52,310 nucleotides of DNA from Paludibacter sp. (GTDB taxonomy: Bacteria; Bacteroidota; Bacteroidia; Bacteroidales; Paludibacteraceae), in contig JADGPS010000011.1 of assembly GCA_017882285.1 (NCBI GenBank), positions 1-52,310 on the forward strand, in the 5' to 3' direction. A program made the translations under genes and the position numbers. Positions 26,842-36,596 of this stretch are shown here, one piece after another. The notes beneath the pieces were generated by a model that saw nothing but the letters and a program-made list of their open reading frames with translations, ran no database searches and had not been told where the DNA came from. Each line of letters starts with the position of its first letter. Position 1 is the stretch's first letter.

Positions 26842-27156
26842 AATCGTAAATTTTTAGCGGTGAATATTATTGTTTCTGATTTAAAATCAGAAGTATTTCT
26901 TTTTGTGCCATGATATCACCAATTTCTATGCCAAAATGTTATGTTAATAATTTATACAATCAAAATGCTCTTTTTTATACTGATTTTAATACGCCTAAAA
27001 TCCACAAAAACAAAACAATAAGACAATCGCACTTTGTTTTTTTAGAAAACTCCTGATCAAAATTTTAAGGTCATATAGACATTCTACCAAAACAGGATTT
27101 TCAAAAATAGTTATTTCCATCTTTTTGTTTATCTTTGCAACAATCAATTTTGAAAA
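26842..27156. other. 315-base divergent spacer
   Basis: It lies between the Asn/Arg-rich protein gene and cvpA. Apart from the cvpA -7 motif at 27130-27137 I see no gene, hairpin or clear site; the sequence is AT-rich. Confidence 0.5.
27130..27137 (+). promoter_or_regulatory. Bacteroidota -7 promoter motif for cvpA-rnhB
   Basis: TATCTTTG matches TAnnTTTG, 19 bases before the cvpA start. No -33 TTTG is evident. Confidence 0.45.
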
Positions 27157-27708
27157 ATGAATACTCTTGACCTGATCATCTTAATTCCAATCGCCTTAGG
27201 TTTTGTTTTTGGATTGTTTAAAGGGCTGATTAAAGAGCTTGCATCACTGGCTGCCATTGTGTTAGGTATTTTTGGCGCAAAAATGTTTGCTCCATCTCTT
27301 TCCGGTTTCCTAATAAATAAATTTGACTTTTCTGAAAAAACTGCACTACCTACAGCCTATCTTATTTTATTTATTTCCATTGCCATTTTACTCCTTTTGC
27401 TTGCCAAAACACTCGACAAAATATTTGATTCCATTGCGTTGGGCGGATTAAATAAATTTCTGGGTGGTTTGTTTGCTGCATTAAAATATGCCCTGATTGT
27501 GAGTGTCTTATTAAATGTGTTTGACGCGTTGGATAGTCGTTTCCCGATTATTAAAGCCAAAACCAAAGCCGAATCGATAGGTTACAAGCCGATAATGAAA
27601 TTAGCACCCACTTTGTGGGAAGAAACAAAAAACGGCAAAGTTTTGAATTTCAAGCCTAAATCAACCAATGAAGCGGAAAAAGTCAGAAACAACCGATACC
27701 GAAATTGA
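27157..27708 (+). CDS. cvpA: CvpA family membrane protein
   Basis: This 183-residue inner-membrane protein has four hydrophobic segments and the CvpA layout: [30 protein letters not shown] at the N-terminus (first helix plus the conserved GLFKGLI), [24 protein letters not shown] in the middle, and a polar C-terminal tail. CvpA is linked to colicin V production and envelope robustness in other bacteria; its molecular role is unresolved. Its 3' end overlaps the start of rnhB by 41 bases in another frame, so the two are probably translated from one transcript. Confidence 0.85.
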   Translation: MNTLDLIILIPIALGFVFGLFKGLIKELASLAAIVLGIFGAKMFAPSLSGFLINKFDFSEKTALPTAYLILFISIAILLLLLAKTLDKIFDSIALGGLNKFLGGLFAALKYALIVSVLLNVFDALDSRFPIIKAKTKAESIGYKPIMKLAPTLWEETKNGKVLNFKPKSTNEAEKVRNNRYRN

Positions 27709-28360
27709 ACTTTTTCAAGAAACTTCAGGGCTAAAAGGCAACTTTTCAAAGTTTACATTCGAATGTGGTTGCGACGAGGCCGGTCGTGGTTGTCTGGCTG
27801 GGCCGGTTGTGGCGGCTGCCGTTATTTTGCCTGCTGATTTTTATTGCCCTTTACTCAACGATTCCAAACAACTGACCGAAAAAGAGCGAGATATCCTTCG
27901 TCCGATAATTGAAAAAGAAGCATTAGCATGGGCGGTGGCTGAAGTTGATAATAATGAAATCGATGAAATTAATATTCTGAATGCATCCATAAGGGCGATG
28001 CACAGGGCGATTGATAAACTTTCCATCCGTCCTGAATTTATCATAGTAGATGGTAATAAATTCAAACCATATTCGGATATTCATCATCAAACCATTGTAA
28101 AAGGTGACTGTAAATATCTTTCCATTGCTGCAGCTTCGGTACTTGCCAAAACACATAGAGATGAACTTATGCAACAATTACATGTCGAATTTCCAGTATA
28201 CGACTGGAATAAAAACAAAGCATATCCAACTCTGAAACATCGAGCAGGCATTAGAACAAACGGTACAACACCTTATCACAGAATGACCTATGATTTGTTG
28301 GGAGAAAGAAAGGCGGAGGCAAAGGCAAAGACAGATGCAAAGAAGCTGAACAAAAAATAA
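27668..28360 (+). CDS. rnhB: Ribonuclease HII
   Basis: RNase HII cuts RNA in DNA-RNA hybrids and removes single misincorporated ribonucleotides. The 230 residues show the catalytic start [20 protein letters not shown] with the DEAGRG motif, [22 protein letters not shown] and [21 protein letters not shown] with the remaining acidic residue. The ATG at 27668 lies within cvpA and gives an N-terminal tail of about 30 residues before the domain, somewhat longer than usual. The C-terminal tail is Lys/Ala-rich and low complexity. Its stop lies only 11 bases from the convergent BamA/TamA-like gene, with no obvious terminator. Confidence 0.94.
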   Translation: MKRKKSETTDTEIELFQETSGLKGNFSKFTFECGCDEAGRGCLAGPVVAAAVILPADFYCPLLNDSKQLTEKERDILRPIIEKEALAWAVAEVDNNEIDEINILNASIRAMHRAIDKLSIRPEFIIVDGNKFKPYSDIHHQTIVKGDCKYLSIAAASVLAKTHRDELMQQLHVEFPVYDWNKNKAYPTLKHRAGIRTNGTTPYHRMTYDLLGERKAEAKAKTDAKKLNKK

Positions 28361-28371
28361 TTTTGAATGAA

Positions 28372-30651
28372 TCAGAATGGATACCCAATTGCAAAATGCA
28401 AAGCAAAATCATCGTTCAGATTTGGACTTACCCGCCATTGTTCACGGCGACTCAACACAGGATTGAATAATTTTACGCCTAAATCGACACGCGCAATAAA
28501 GAACGAAAAATCGAAACGAATTCCCAATCCGTAAGCTATGGCAATCTGATTCATAAACGTGTCAAATTTGAAAGTACCACCTTGTTGTGTGCTGTAATCT
28601 TTTATAGTCCAGACATTTCCGGCATCTAAAAAAAATGCACCTTCCATCAGCCAAAACAATTTAGTGCGATATTCCATGTTCATATCCAGTTTTATATCAC
28701 CTACCTGATTAAAATCTCTTGGCAAGCCTTTGATTCTATTATAAACTCCAGGACCTAATGTGCTTTCGCTCCAACCTCTTACGCTGTTTGCCCCACCGCT
28801 GTAAAATCGCCTTTCGAACGGAATTACATCTCCATTGCCATACGGAACACCAATTCCGACATCTAAATGATACACAAAGCGATTGTTTTGGTCATAAATC
28901 TGATGATGTGTTATTACAAATTCTCCTTTGACATATTGTGAATAACGGATCTTAAAAAGCTGATATGCACCTGTTGAATCCGGAACACCTCCTGTCAGGT
29001 GACTCAAAGCGTTTAATAAATTTCCTGAAGTTTCAATTGAATAACGGGCAATTGAATAATTTTGCAAAGGACGATTTGCATTAAAGGTTGTATATGAACC
29101 GGCATAACCCATGCGCATAATAAAGTGATCCTGATAGTTATACGGGTTAAATATCGGTTTTTTCGGATTTAAAAAACTGTCGCGGAAAGCAGGTTCAACA
29201 TGAAATTGTACATAGCTTAAATCAAACAATTGAAAGCTATGTCGATATTGTTTTCGATTCCACGAATAATTAATACCCGCACCCACATTGGTTGTGGTAA
29301 ATTCTTTCGGGCGGAACTGATAACTGAATGCACCAGTAAATTCAGTATTTGCATGAATATTTCTTTTGAAATCATAACTTCCGAATGGCAGCATAAATCT
29401 GGGAAATTTCAGCCCTACTTGTCCGCCATACTCTTGAGCCAACACTCCATCTTGCCATTCAAAAGCACCTCGAGCTAACAATGATAAGCTTTCTGCTCCT
29501 TTAAATCTGTTTCGATCAACATAGTTGACATTTCCGGCAACTCCCCAATAACCGCCGGTGTAAGTGCCTTCCAGTTCTGTCGACAGTGAAATTGTCTTTG
29601 AAGGGTTGATAATAATATAACAATCCAAAAGATTATTTTCAGTTTCTTTGAACGATATGTTGACGTATTTTATTGGTCCTAAAGAATTAAGTGCAGAATA
29701 GGTTTTTTCCACTGCATCATCACTGTACAATGATTTTGGATTGATATATGTGTTTTGTACTAATGCATCGAGTTTTAAAATACGGTTTCTAGGTGTAACC
29801 AATAAAAAATCCTGAAACTGAATGGTATCTAATTCAACTTTATTTGCCAAATCAGTAGTAATATTTGCATCATTATTAGTATAAAAAATAACCTTTCGAA
29901 TGCTGAATTGCTTGAAAATAACTTTGTTAATAGAATCGTAAGAACGTTTGATATAATCACGCAATTCAAGTGTGACATTCACCTGATGCGAATACAATGA
30001 ACTATCAGCCGTATAATTCAGGAATTCCTTATTAAAGTTGTAATAACCCTGATGACGAAACCGAGTACTAATGCGTTCACGTTCAGCATTAAAAATATCG
30101 GTATCAAACAACATATTGGGTCTAATCAACGATTTTGAAGTATCCGATGCTATTTCTGTCAGCAAATCATTTTTTAAATCAATCTTATAATCGTGTAATC
30201 TGTATGGAACATTTGAAATTATAACATATTCTACAGCGGCTTTTTTGTCTTTAGTGGTTACGTTACTTTGCACTTTGGCGTTAATATAACCTTTGTTTTC
30301 AAACAAACGTTGAAGTTGTTGAACGGTGAGTGAAGTAAGTGCGGAATTATAAATCACCGGAGGATCACCAATTTTTTTTAAAGTTTTACTCAGGCCTTTA
30401 CTCAGCCATTTTGTAGTATCTTTAGGAGCCCAATTATATAATCCCAATTGCATGCGGAAAACCCCAAAAACAGCAGCATTTGGTGTCTGTCTTAAATATT
30501 CTTTTAAGTCGTCTCGTTTAATATCTTTGTTGTCGGTTTTTATGCTTACTTTATTCAATAAATACTCTCCATCGGGCACAAATTTAGTAGTATTGCATGC
30601 CGAAAACAGCAAAACGACTACAATAAAACGAATCAAAACACGCAACTTCAT
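28372..30651 (-). CDS. BamA/TamA-family outer membrane lipoprotein
   Basis: This 759-residue protein has a lipoprotein signal (MKLRVLIRFIVVVLLFSAC, lipobox LFSAC) and the D15/Omp85 layout. The first 330 or so residues contain POTRA-like repeats (VPDGEYLLNKVSI, VQQLQRLFENKGYINAKV, RKVIFYTNNDA). The remainder is a beta-barrel with FYSGGANSVRGWSESTLG, the conserved loop-6 VRG-type motif of the superfamily, and an aromatic C-terminus (FALHFAIGYPF). It resembles the Bacteroidota TamA-like lipoproteins that take part in outer membrane protein or surface lipid assembly. The frame opens at 30687, but the ATG at 30651 starts the signal peptide and was chosen. Its own cargo is unknown. Confidence 0.87.
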   Translation of the reverse strand: MKLRVLIRFIVVVLLFSACNTTKFVPDGEYLLNKVSIKTDNKDIKRDDLKEYLRQTPNAAVFGVFRMQLGLYNWAPKDTTKWLSKGLSKTLKKIGDPPVIYNSALTSLTVQQLQRLFENKGYINAKVQSNVTTKDKKAAVEYVIISNVPYRLHDYKIDLKNDLLTEIASDTSKSLIRPNMLFDTDIFNAERERISTRFRHQGYYNFNKEFLNYTADSSLYSHQVNVTLELRDYIKRSYDSINKVIFKQFSIRKVIFYTNNDANITTDLANKVELDTIQFQDFLLVTPRNRILKLDALVQNTYINPKSLYSDDAVEKTYSALNSLGPIKYVNISFKETENNLLDCYIIINPSKTISLSTELEGTYTGGYWGVAGNVNYVDRNRFKGAESLSLLARGAFEWQDGVLAQEYGGQVGLKFPRFMLPFGSYDFKRNIHANTEFTGAFSYQFRPKEFTTTNVGAGINYSWNRKQYRHSFQLFDLSYVQFHVEPAFRDSFLNPKKPIFNPYNYQDHFIMRMGYAGSYTTFNANRPLQNYSIARYSIETSGNLLNALSHLTGGVPDSTGAYQLFKIRYSQYVKGEFVITHHQIYDQNNRFVYHLDVGIGVPYGNGDVIPFERRFYSGGANSVRGWSESTLGPGVYNRIKGLPRDFNQVGDIKLDMNMEYRTKLFWLMEGAFFLDAGNVWTIKDYSTQQGGTFKFDTFMNQIAIAYGLGIRFDFSFFIARVDLGVKLFNPVLSRREQWRVSPNLNDDFALHFAIGYPF

Positions 30652-30684
30652 ACCAACACTCAAAAAAGAATAAAAAATATTTTG

Positions 30685-30692
30685 CAAATATA
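30685..30692 (-). promoter_or_regulatory. Bacteroidota -7 promoter motif for the BamA/TamA-like gene
   Basis: On the minus strand this reads TATATTTG, matching TAnnTTTG, 33 bases before the chosen start at 30651. It supports the internal ATG. Confidence 0.45.
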
Positions 30693-30856
30693 GCTTTTTA
30701 AAGTTTTCTTTGTTAGCTTTGTGTCATTAAATTTTTATCATTTTACAAAACCTTTTAGCGAGCAAAGTACTTAAAAGAGTTTTGAAAGAACGAGTTTTTA
30801 AATTCTCATAGGTGCTGCATTCTCTTTGAGTTTTAATTTGAATTAAACTTAAAACC

Positions 30857-31609
30857 ATGATTCCCAAAAACAAAATAAAACTGATTAACAATCTTTCGCA
30901 AAAGAAATTTCGTGACAAAACCGGATTTTTTATTGCAGAAGGAACCAAGCTGGTGCTCGATTTAGCTCAGGCTTTTTGTTGTTCTTTGTTGGTTGCAACT
31001 GTCGATTGGTTGAATGAACATCCCTATTTCAAAACCAATGAAATAATTGAAGTTAAAGCTGAAGAATTCATCAAAATATCCAATCAAAAAACACCGCAAG
31101 GGGTGCTGGCAGTTTTTGAAAAGCCTGTCTATAATTGGAATACACAAGAATTAAGAAATAAATTGAGTTTAGTTTTGGACGATGTGCAGGATCCGGGAAA
31201 TCTGGGAACAATCATTCGCATTGCCGATTGGTTTGGCATTTTCGATATTTTTTGCTCGGAACGTTCAGCCGATGCGTTTAATCCAAAAACCGTTCAAGCA
31301 AGCATGGGTTCATTGGCACGGGTACGCGTTCATGTGGTAAATTTAGCTGAATTTCTTCAAAGTTGTCCATCTGAATTGTCCATTTATGGCACTTTTATGA
31401 ATGGTGAAAATATTTACTCCAAAACCCTTACCCAGCAAGGAATTATAATCATGGGAAACGAAGGTAACGGAATTTCAGACGAAATAGAAAAACTCGTTAC
31501 CGAACGATTGTTGATACCTAGTTATCCTCTCGGTAATTCCACTGCTGAATCCTTAAACGTAAGTGTTGCTACAGCTTTAGTCTGTGCCGAGTTCAGAAGA
31601 AGAATTTAG
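30857..31609 (+). CDS. SpoU/TrmH-family RNA 2'-O-methyltransferase
   Basis: This 250-residue cytosolic enzyme transfers a methyl group from SAM to a ribose 2'-OH in rRNA or tRNA. The N-terminal substrate-binding domain starts KIKLINNLSQKKFRDKTGFFIAEG. The SPOUT fold shows motif 1 in VQDPGNLGTIIRIADWFG, motif 2 in IIMGNEGNGIS and motif 3 in IPSYPLGNSTAESLNVSVA, the knotted SAM site. The exact target nucleotide cannot be told; RlmB-like 23S and TrmH-like tRNA enzymes are alternatives. The gene is alone, divergent from the BamA/TamA-like gene and convergent with the TonB-receptor-like gene. Confidence 0.92.
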   Translation: MIPKNKIKLINNLSQKKFRDKTGFFIAEGTKLVLDLAQAFCCSLLVATVDWLNEHPYFKTNEIIEVKAEEFIKISNQKTPQGVLAVFEKPVYNWNTQELRNKLSLVLDDVQDPGNLGTIIRIADWFGIFDIFCSERSADAFNPKTVQASMGSLARVRVHVVNLAEFLQSCPSELSIYGTFMNGENIYSKTLTQQGIIIMGNEGNGISDEIEKLVTERLLIPSYPLGNSTAESLNVSVATALVCAEFRRRI

Positions 31610-31673
31610 AAAAACCCCACAGATATAGCACGAAAAAGCAGAACTAAAATTTGCTTTAACTGAGGGGATTTTT
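31610..31673. terminator. Long hairpin between convergent genes
   Basis: AAAAACCCCACAG (31610-31622) pairs with CTGAGGGGATTTTT (31660-31673) with small interruptions, and an inner AGCA/TGCT pair may extend it. It follows the methyltransferase stop directly and faces the outer-membrane protein gene. Confidence 0.45.
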
Positions 31674-31689
31674 AAATTAATAGACAATA

Positions 31690-34206
31690 TTAATCACCAC
31701 CTTCCATATTCAAATCTGGTACAGTTCCTTGTTTTTTCATATCGGCTGGTTTTGGTTTCATATTACCAAAATTGTAACTTACAGATAAACCAATCATCCT
31801 GCCATGGAAATAAGAAGAGGAATTTTGAGTAAAACCGCTTCCGGAAGTTGTTTGATTGTGACGATCTGAATTCAACAAATCTCTTACATTTAAGCTGACA
31901 CTCAATTTGCGATCCATAAATGTTTGACGAATTCCAAAATCAACCGAGTATTTTGCATTTTCTGTTCCTTGAGCAATTAACTCAGGCGATTCGTATTCGG
32001 CAGTAATTTGTCCGGAGAACGTTTTGCTGAGCATAAAGTTAGCCATGATATTTGCACTCCATGAAAAATTGCTTTGACCCGGAATAGGTGTTGTTATTGC
32101 TGGATTATAAGGATTTACATAAGTAGCTGAATCTAATTTGCTGTAATACATATTTAAAGTAGAAGTAAGGCTGAGGATTTTAAACAATCGGTTTTTTGAA
32201 ATAAGTTCCAAACCGGTATTTAGCGATTTGGCAATATTCAAAAATGTATTTTCCATCATACCGTTGTGAAGAAATCGCACATTTTCAATTACATTATCCG
32301 TGTTATGATAATATAATGAGGCAGATAGCGTTTGAGCTTCCCAGGTTTTAATGTAGTTCAACTCCAATGAAGATGAATATTGGGGTGCCAAATCGGGATT
32401 TCCATACGTAATATTAGTAGAATCGGCGAAGTTCCTGTACGGATTAATTTGGTTACCACGAGGTCGATTTACACGGTTACTGTAATTAAATTGCAACTCG
32501 GCGTCGTTTGGCAAACTATAGGACAAATAAAAACTCGGGAAAATATGGAAAAATGTTTTTTGTGGGATTAACTGAACTGTATCGGTTTGGGAATTTCCAA
32601 TTTTTGTTGTGTTGGTGGATTCTTTCATAAATAATTCGCCACGTAAACCGAGTTGAAAAGTCAGTTTATCAATTTTATTTCCGTAAGTCAGATAACCGGC
32701 ATGAATCTGTTCGTTGTAATTGAAGTTATCGTAATAAGAAGGAATATCAGTTGGATGGCTAATCAAAGAATTGCTAATCAAAGAATTTGAAAGATAAATT
32801 AAATGTAAATTGTCAACCCCGGATGAAGTACTCAACCTGTTACTCAACGTACTTTCCCAGCCGGCTTCCAGCTTGCTGGTTTCGCTCAATTTATTGGTAT
32901 AATCCAACTTGAAATCCCATTCAGTATTCTTGCTGTCAGCAATTTGAGTTATATTTGATTTTGCATTCGTAATTGAATCAGCTTGAGCATAAATTGTATT
33001 TCCACCCCGATTATGTGAAGAATAAGAGGCAGATCCTGTTAAGAATGTTCCTTTTTTATCGAAATTGTGTCGGTAATCAAAATTAAGATTCAAACTTGGA
33101 CGGGTTCCGGTTCCTGTGTTATCCTGAATGTAGTTTCTCAAAATTGTAGAATTATTATACAGATTTTCCGAAAGCAAATTATGTGTACTAGAATTTTGAA
33201 TGCCGCTTCCAGCCATTCCAAATCCAGAAAGACTTAATGTATTTTTTTTATCCAAATGATAATCAAATCCGGCACGCAGAAATAATCCGGAGAAAGCCAT
33301 TAATGAAGAATAGCTTTGATTCAACAAAGTTGTATCTTTTCCAATATAATTATATCGGTTTGTTTTACCACCACCTTGAAATGACATGGCACGGTAACCC
33401 AAATTGAGGTATGCATCCACTTTGCTACTGCTGTAATTAATGCTGGCTCCTAAATTCTCACCCAATTTTCCACCGTCTGGATAAGTTACACCGGCCGAAA
33501 CACTGCCGTAATAACCTGCTTTATGTTGTTGTTTCATTACAATATTAATGATTCCGGCTGAACCTTCCGGACTATATTTTGCTGAAGGATTTGTCATGAT
33601 TTCAATGGATTCTATGCTTTCGGCAGGCATTTGTTGAAGCACTTGCGCTCGGTTATCGGCAGTTAAGCCTGACGCTTTTCCATTTATCCAAACCTCCACG
33701 TTCCCATCTTTACGAAGTGAAACATTCCCTTGATTATCAACCGTTACTGAAGGAATATTTTTCAAAACATCCGAAGCAGAACCTCCCGCAGCAGCAATAT
33801 TTTGATCGACAGAAAATACTTTTTTATCGATATCAAAATGCATTTGCGAACCTTGACCGACTACTTCAACTTCGCCTAATTTTTTGCTATCCTCTTCCAA
33901 CTTGATTGTACCAATATTGATAGGTTTACCCACAATAGCAATTGATTGATTAATAGTTGCATAACCGACATAACTTATCTGCAAAGTATAGTTGCCATTT
34001 TCAACCGTAGGAATAAAAAATGTCCCGTTTGTGTCGGTAACTACTCCGGTTATTGGTTTTTTTACGCCTTGCTTGAATAACGCAACATTTACATAGTCGA
34101 GTGGAGACTGATCTCCGGCATCCACAATGGTACCTTTAATCCCAGTGACTGCAAAAAGTGATAAAGTGAAAAAATAAAAACAAATAATACCTACAATCTT
34201 TTTCAT
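31690..34206 (-). CDS. TonB-receptor-like outer-membrane beta-barrel protein
   Basis: This 838-residue protein has a signal peptide (1-20), an N-terminal carboxypeptidase-regulatory-like domain (about 22-105, GIKGTIVDAGDQSPLDYVNVAL), a TonB-receptor plug (about 115-225, ASDVLKNIPSVTVDNQGNVS and PSAKYSPEGSAGIINIV) and a beta-barrel of about 600 residues of the OMP_b-brl_3 type. Such proteins import large ligands or act in envelope roles in Bacteroidota. There is no SusD partner nearby, so it is not a typical polysaccharide-utilisation receptor. The ligand is unknown. Its upstream neighbour on the same strand is the pyk cluster, separated by a terminator-like hairpin. Confidence 0.88.
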   Translation of the reverse strand: MKKIVGIICFYFFTLSLFAVTGIKGTIVDAGDQSPLDYVNVALFKQGVKKPITGVVTDTNGTFFIPTVENGNYTLQISYVGYATINQSIAIVGKPINIGTIKLEEDSKKLGEVEVVGQGSQMHFDIDKKVFSVDQNIAAAGGSASDVLKNIPSVTVDNQGNVSLRKDGNVEVWINGKASGLTADNRAQVLQQMPAESIESIEIMTNPSAKYSPEGSAGIINIVMKQQHKAGYYGSVSAGVTYPDGGKLGENLGASINYSSSKVDAYLNLGYRAMSFQGGGKTNRYNYIGKDTTLLNQSYSSLMAFSGLFLRAGFDYHLDKKNTLSLSGFGMAGSGIQNSSTHNLLSENLYNNSTILRNYIQDNTGTGTRPSLNLNFDYRHNFDKKGTFLTGSASYSSHNRGGNTIYAQADSITNAKSNITQIADSKNTEWDFKLDYTNKLSETSKLEAGWESTLSNRLSTSSGVDNLHLIYLSNSLISNSLISHPTDIPSYYDNFNYNEQIHAGYLTYGNKIDKLTFQLGLRGELFMKESTNTTKIGNSQTDTVQLIPQKTFFHIFPSFYLSYSLPNDAELQFNYSNRVNRPRGNQINPYRNFADSTNITYGNPDLAPQYSSSLELNYIKTWEAQTLSASLYYHNTDNVIENVRFLHNGMMENTFLNIAKSLNTGLELISKNRLFKILSLTSTLNMYYSKLDSATYVNPYNPAITTPIPGQSNFSWSANIMANFMLSKTFSGQITAEYESPELIAQGTENAKYSVDFGIRQTFMDRKLSVSLNVRDLLNSDRHNQTTSGSGFTQNSSSYFHGRMIGLSVSYNFGNMKPKPADMKKQGTVPDLNMEGGD

Positions 34207-34300
34207 ACAATATTTTAATAGAAAGTGAGAGAGAAAAGTGTCAACACATAGACAAATTAAACTTGTAAAAGTTTAAACTTCTATCTGTAAAGTTTGTTAA

Positions 34301-34329
34301 GAAAACCAAAGACATTAAAAACGTCTTTG
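34301..34329 (-). terminator. Terminator-like hairpin downstream of pyk
   Basis: CAAAGAC (34307-34313) pairs with GTCTTTG (34323-34329), extended by two or three inner pairs. On the minus strand it is followed by GGTTTTCTT. It separates the pyk cluster from the outer-membrane protein gene. Confidence 0.5.
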
Positions 34330-34340
34330 AAAGAATCAGT

Positions 34341-35783
34341 TTAAAAATTTGGAAGGAGATATTTTTCGCGCGATTCCAAAATTTTATCAACTCTATTTAC
34401 TTCTAAAAAAGAGGTACCAAAACCAGATCCAAAGCTGCCACTTAAATAACTTACAAAATCTTCTGGTTGAAGCATTCCCAGTTTAATAAATTGCATCAAT
34501 CCTGCGATGAAATATTTTTGAGTATTTCCTTTTTCTTCCTGGTAAATTGGAAAAACGCCGTATGACAATGCTAATTGACGGGTTGAACGTTCATGATAAC
34601 ACAAAGCTAAAATTGGATTTGTACTACGATATGCCGATAAGTTCAGTGCCGTTTTGCCTGTATAAGTATCTGTAATCATGGCTTTTGTCCCAAGTTTAAT
34701 ACTTGCTTCGTTAGCTGCATTTGCCAAAAATGAAGTGATATCGTTTGTTTCGATATTCACCGGAATATCATTTTCAATCATTTTGGTTTTTTCTGCTTCT
34801 TCTGCCACTTTTGCCATAGTCCGAACCGCTTCGACCGGATATTTCCCATAAGCCGTTTCTCCGCTAAGCATCAGAGCATCAGTGCGATAATAAATGGCAT
34901 TCGCAATATCGGTAATTTCCGCACGTGTAGGGCGTGGATTTTTAATCATTGTGTGAAGCATTTGTGTTGCCACGATTACTGGTTTACGTGCCATAACACA
35001 TTTACGGATCAACCGTCGTTGAATGCCCGGTATTTTTTCCTGTGCTACTTCAATTCCCAAATCGCCACGGGCAATCATAACACCGTAAGTATATTCCAGA
35101 ATTTCATCTATATTATCAACACCTTCCTGATTTTCAATCTTCGAAATAATTTTTATTGGACTATTATGTTCATCCAGAATTTTCTGAATATCAAGCAAAT
35201 CGTGTTTGTTTCGAACAAATGAATGCGCTATAAAATCAAGATTATTTTCAATGGCAAAAAGAATATTTTTTCTGTCTTTTTCAGTTAGAGAAGGCAAATT
35301 GATGCGAACTCCAGGAACATTCACACTCTTTCGACTTCCTAAAGCACCATCGTTTAACACTTTGCAATAAAGTGCATTTTTATCTTTCGATTCAACTTTC
35401 AAATCAATTTCACCATCGTCAAAAAGAATGTCGTCATCTATTTTTAAGTCGCGAACAAAAAACGGATAATTTACAGCTATACAATCACGGGTAGAAATCA
35501 AATCTGGATTTCCAACCACTTTGACAACATCGCCGGTATGTAATTCAATTTCGTCATTTTGTGCTAAAGTTGTTCTGACTTCCGGTCCTTTGGTATCCAT
35601 TAGAATGGCTATCAGATTACTAACAGCACGAACATTATTGATGATTTTTGTAAATCCTTCGGCCTGCAAATGAGCCGAATTCATTCTTACAACGTTCATT
35701 CCTTCGTCATAAAGTGACTGGATAAAATCCACATCACAACGTTTGTCGCTAATTGTAGCAACTATTTTTGTTGATTTCGACAT
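34341..35783 (-). CDS. pyk: Pyruvate kinase
   Basis: Pyruvate kinase converts phosphoenolpyruvate and ADP into pyruvate and ATP, the last glycolytic step. The 480 residues carry MSKSTKIVATISDKRCD at the start, RMNSAHLQAEG with the active-site Arg, LMDTKGPEVRT, KIISKIENQEG with the catalytic Lys, MIARGDLGIEV, VATQMLHTMIKNPRPTRAE and LSGETAYGKYP. The C-terminal allosteric domain follows. The reading frame extends to 35921, overlapping aroQ, but the ATG at 35783 starts the conserved protein and lies 65 bases after the aroQ stop, so it was chosen. In family members the first segment often reads NTSH or NFSH; here it is MNSAH. Confidence 0.96.
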   Translation of the reverse strand: MSKSTKIVATISDKRCDVDFIQSLYDEGMNVVRMNSAHLQAEGFTKIINNVRAVSNLIAILMDTKGPEVRTTLAQNDEIELHTGDVVKVVGNPDLISTRDCIAVNYPFFVRDLKIDDDILFDDGEIDLKVESKDKNALYCKVLNDGALGSRKSVNVPGVRINLPSLTEKDRKNILFAIENNLDFIAHSFVRNKHDLLDIQKILDEHNSPIKIISKIENQEGVDNIDEILEYTYGVMIARGDLGIEVAQEKIPGIQRRLIRKCVMARKPVIVATQMLHTMIKNPRPTRAEITDIANAIYYRTDALMLSGETAYGKYPVEAVRTMAKVAEEAEKTKMIENDIPVNIETNDITSFLANAANEASIKLGTKAMITDTYTGKTALNLSAYRSTNPILALCYHERSTRQLALSYGVFPIYQEEKGNTQKYFIAGLMQFIKLGMLQPEDFVSYLSGSFGSGFGTSFLEVNRVDKILESREKYLLPNF

Positions 35784-35848
35784 ACAACTTTTTTTATTTT
35801 TAAAAAATAATTTGAGGAAAGTTTGGTTTTGAGGTTCTGAAAAATTTT

Positions 35849-36271
35849 TCAGAAATGTAATACTGCTTCTACTGCCAATCGGTATGAATCCATTCCAAAA
35901 CCGACAATGCAGCCTTTGCATGCTTCCGAAAGAAATGAATGATGGCGATAATCTTCACGTTTAAACACATTGGAAATATGAACTTCGATAACCGGAACAG
36001 TGATAGAGCGAATAGCATCGGCAATGGCAATGGAAGTGTGCGTGTAAGCTCCGCCGTTGAGCACAATACCGTCGTAGGAAAATCCAACTTCGTGAATTTT
36101 ATCAATCAGAGCACCTTCTGTATTCGACTGGAAATAATCCAGTTGCGTATCAGGGAAAAGTGTTTTAAGTTCTTGAAAATAGGCTTCAAAAGTCTGGTTA
36201 CCATAAACAGTTGGTTCACGTTTCCCCAGCAGATTCAGGTTTGGTCCGTTTATTATCTGAATTCTTCTCAT
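35849..36271 (-). CDS. aroQ: 3-dehydroquinate dehydratase, type II
   Basis: AroQ dehydrates 3-dehydroquinate to 3-dehydroshikimate in the shikimate pathway. The 140-residue length is typical. The catalytic start INGPNLNLLGKREPTVYGN carries the active-site Arg and the flexible-loop Tyr. YFQSNTEGALIDKIHE, LNGGAYTHTSIAIADAI and EVHISNVFKREDYRHHSFLS with the catalytic His complete the family motifs. It starts at the ATG of an ATGA overlap with the SemiSWEET gene upstream, so its translation may be coupled, and it is followed by pyk after 65 bases. Confidence 0.96.
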   Translation of the reverse strand: MRRIQIINGPNLNLLGKREPTVYGNQTFEAYFQELKTLFPDTQLDYFQSNTEGALIDKIHEVGFSYDGIVLNGGAYTHTSIAIADAIRSITVPVIEVHISNVFKREDYRHHSFLSEACKGCIVGFGMDSYRLAVEAVLHF

Positions 36272-36549
36272 AATGTTTCTTTATTTGTTCTGAGAATATT
36301 GCGAATTGTAATGTAAAGGATATAAATTGACGGGAGTAAACACACACCGTTGGCTAAAATCATTGGCATGTCGGGAATTAGTAAACCATAAGTGAACCAA
36401 AAGAAAATTCCAAAGGTCATAATAATATACATCCCAAGAGAAATACTTTGAGTATCGCCAGTCTTAATCACCTTAATTGCCTGCGGAAACTGAGCTATTG
36501 CAGTACAAAACCCTGCTAAATATCCGATAATAACAATATTAAAAGTCAT
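36268..36549 (-). CDS. SemiSWEET-family small sugar transporter (PQ-loop/MtN3-like)
   Basis: This 93-residue membrane protein has three hydrophobic helices. VIIGYLAGFCTAIAQFPQAIKVIKTGDTQSIS shows the PQ motif of SemiSWEETs, and a later FGIFFWFTYGLL and ANGVCLLPSIYILY complete the three-helix bundle. These proteins pair to make a sugar pore, often for sucrose or glucose. The frame opens at 36636, but the ATG at 36549 gives the normal family length and was chosen. It has a promoter 16 bases upstream and overlaps aroQ by ATGA, so it appears to be the first gene of SemiSWEET-aroQ-pyk. Confidence 0.85.
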   Translation of the reverse strand: MTFNIVIIGYLAGFCTAIAQFPQAIKVIKTGDTQSISLGMYIIMTFGIFFWFTYGLLIPDMPMILANGVCLLPSIYILYITIRNILRTNKETL

Positions 36550-36564
36550 ACATATTATTTTTTG

Positions 36565-36596
36565 CAAAAGTAGCAAAAATATACGAGTTGCACAAA
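36565..36596 (-). promoter_or_regulatory. Bacteroidota promoter of SemiSWEET-aroQ-pyk
   Basis: On the minus strand TACTTTTG (36572-36565) fits the -7 motif, and TTTG (36596-36593) lies 20 bases upstream as the -33 element. A second match, TATTTTTG, lies at 36581-36574. The placement requires a short leader and supports the ATG at 36549. Confidence 0.5.

Noticed and set aside
35784-35921. N-terminal extension of pyruvate kinase overlapping aroQ
   Set aside because: The extra 46 residues do not resemble pyruvate kinases and overlap aroQ; the ATG at 35783 matches the family start.
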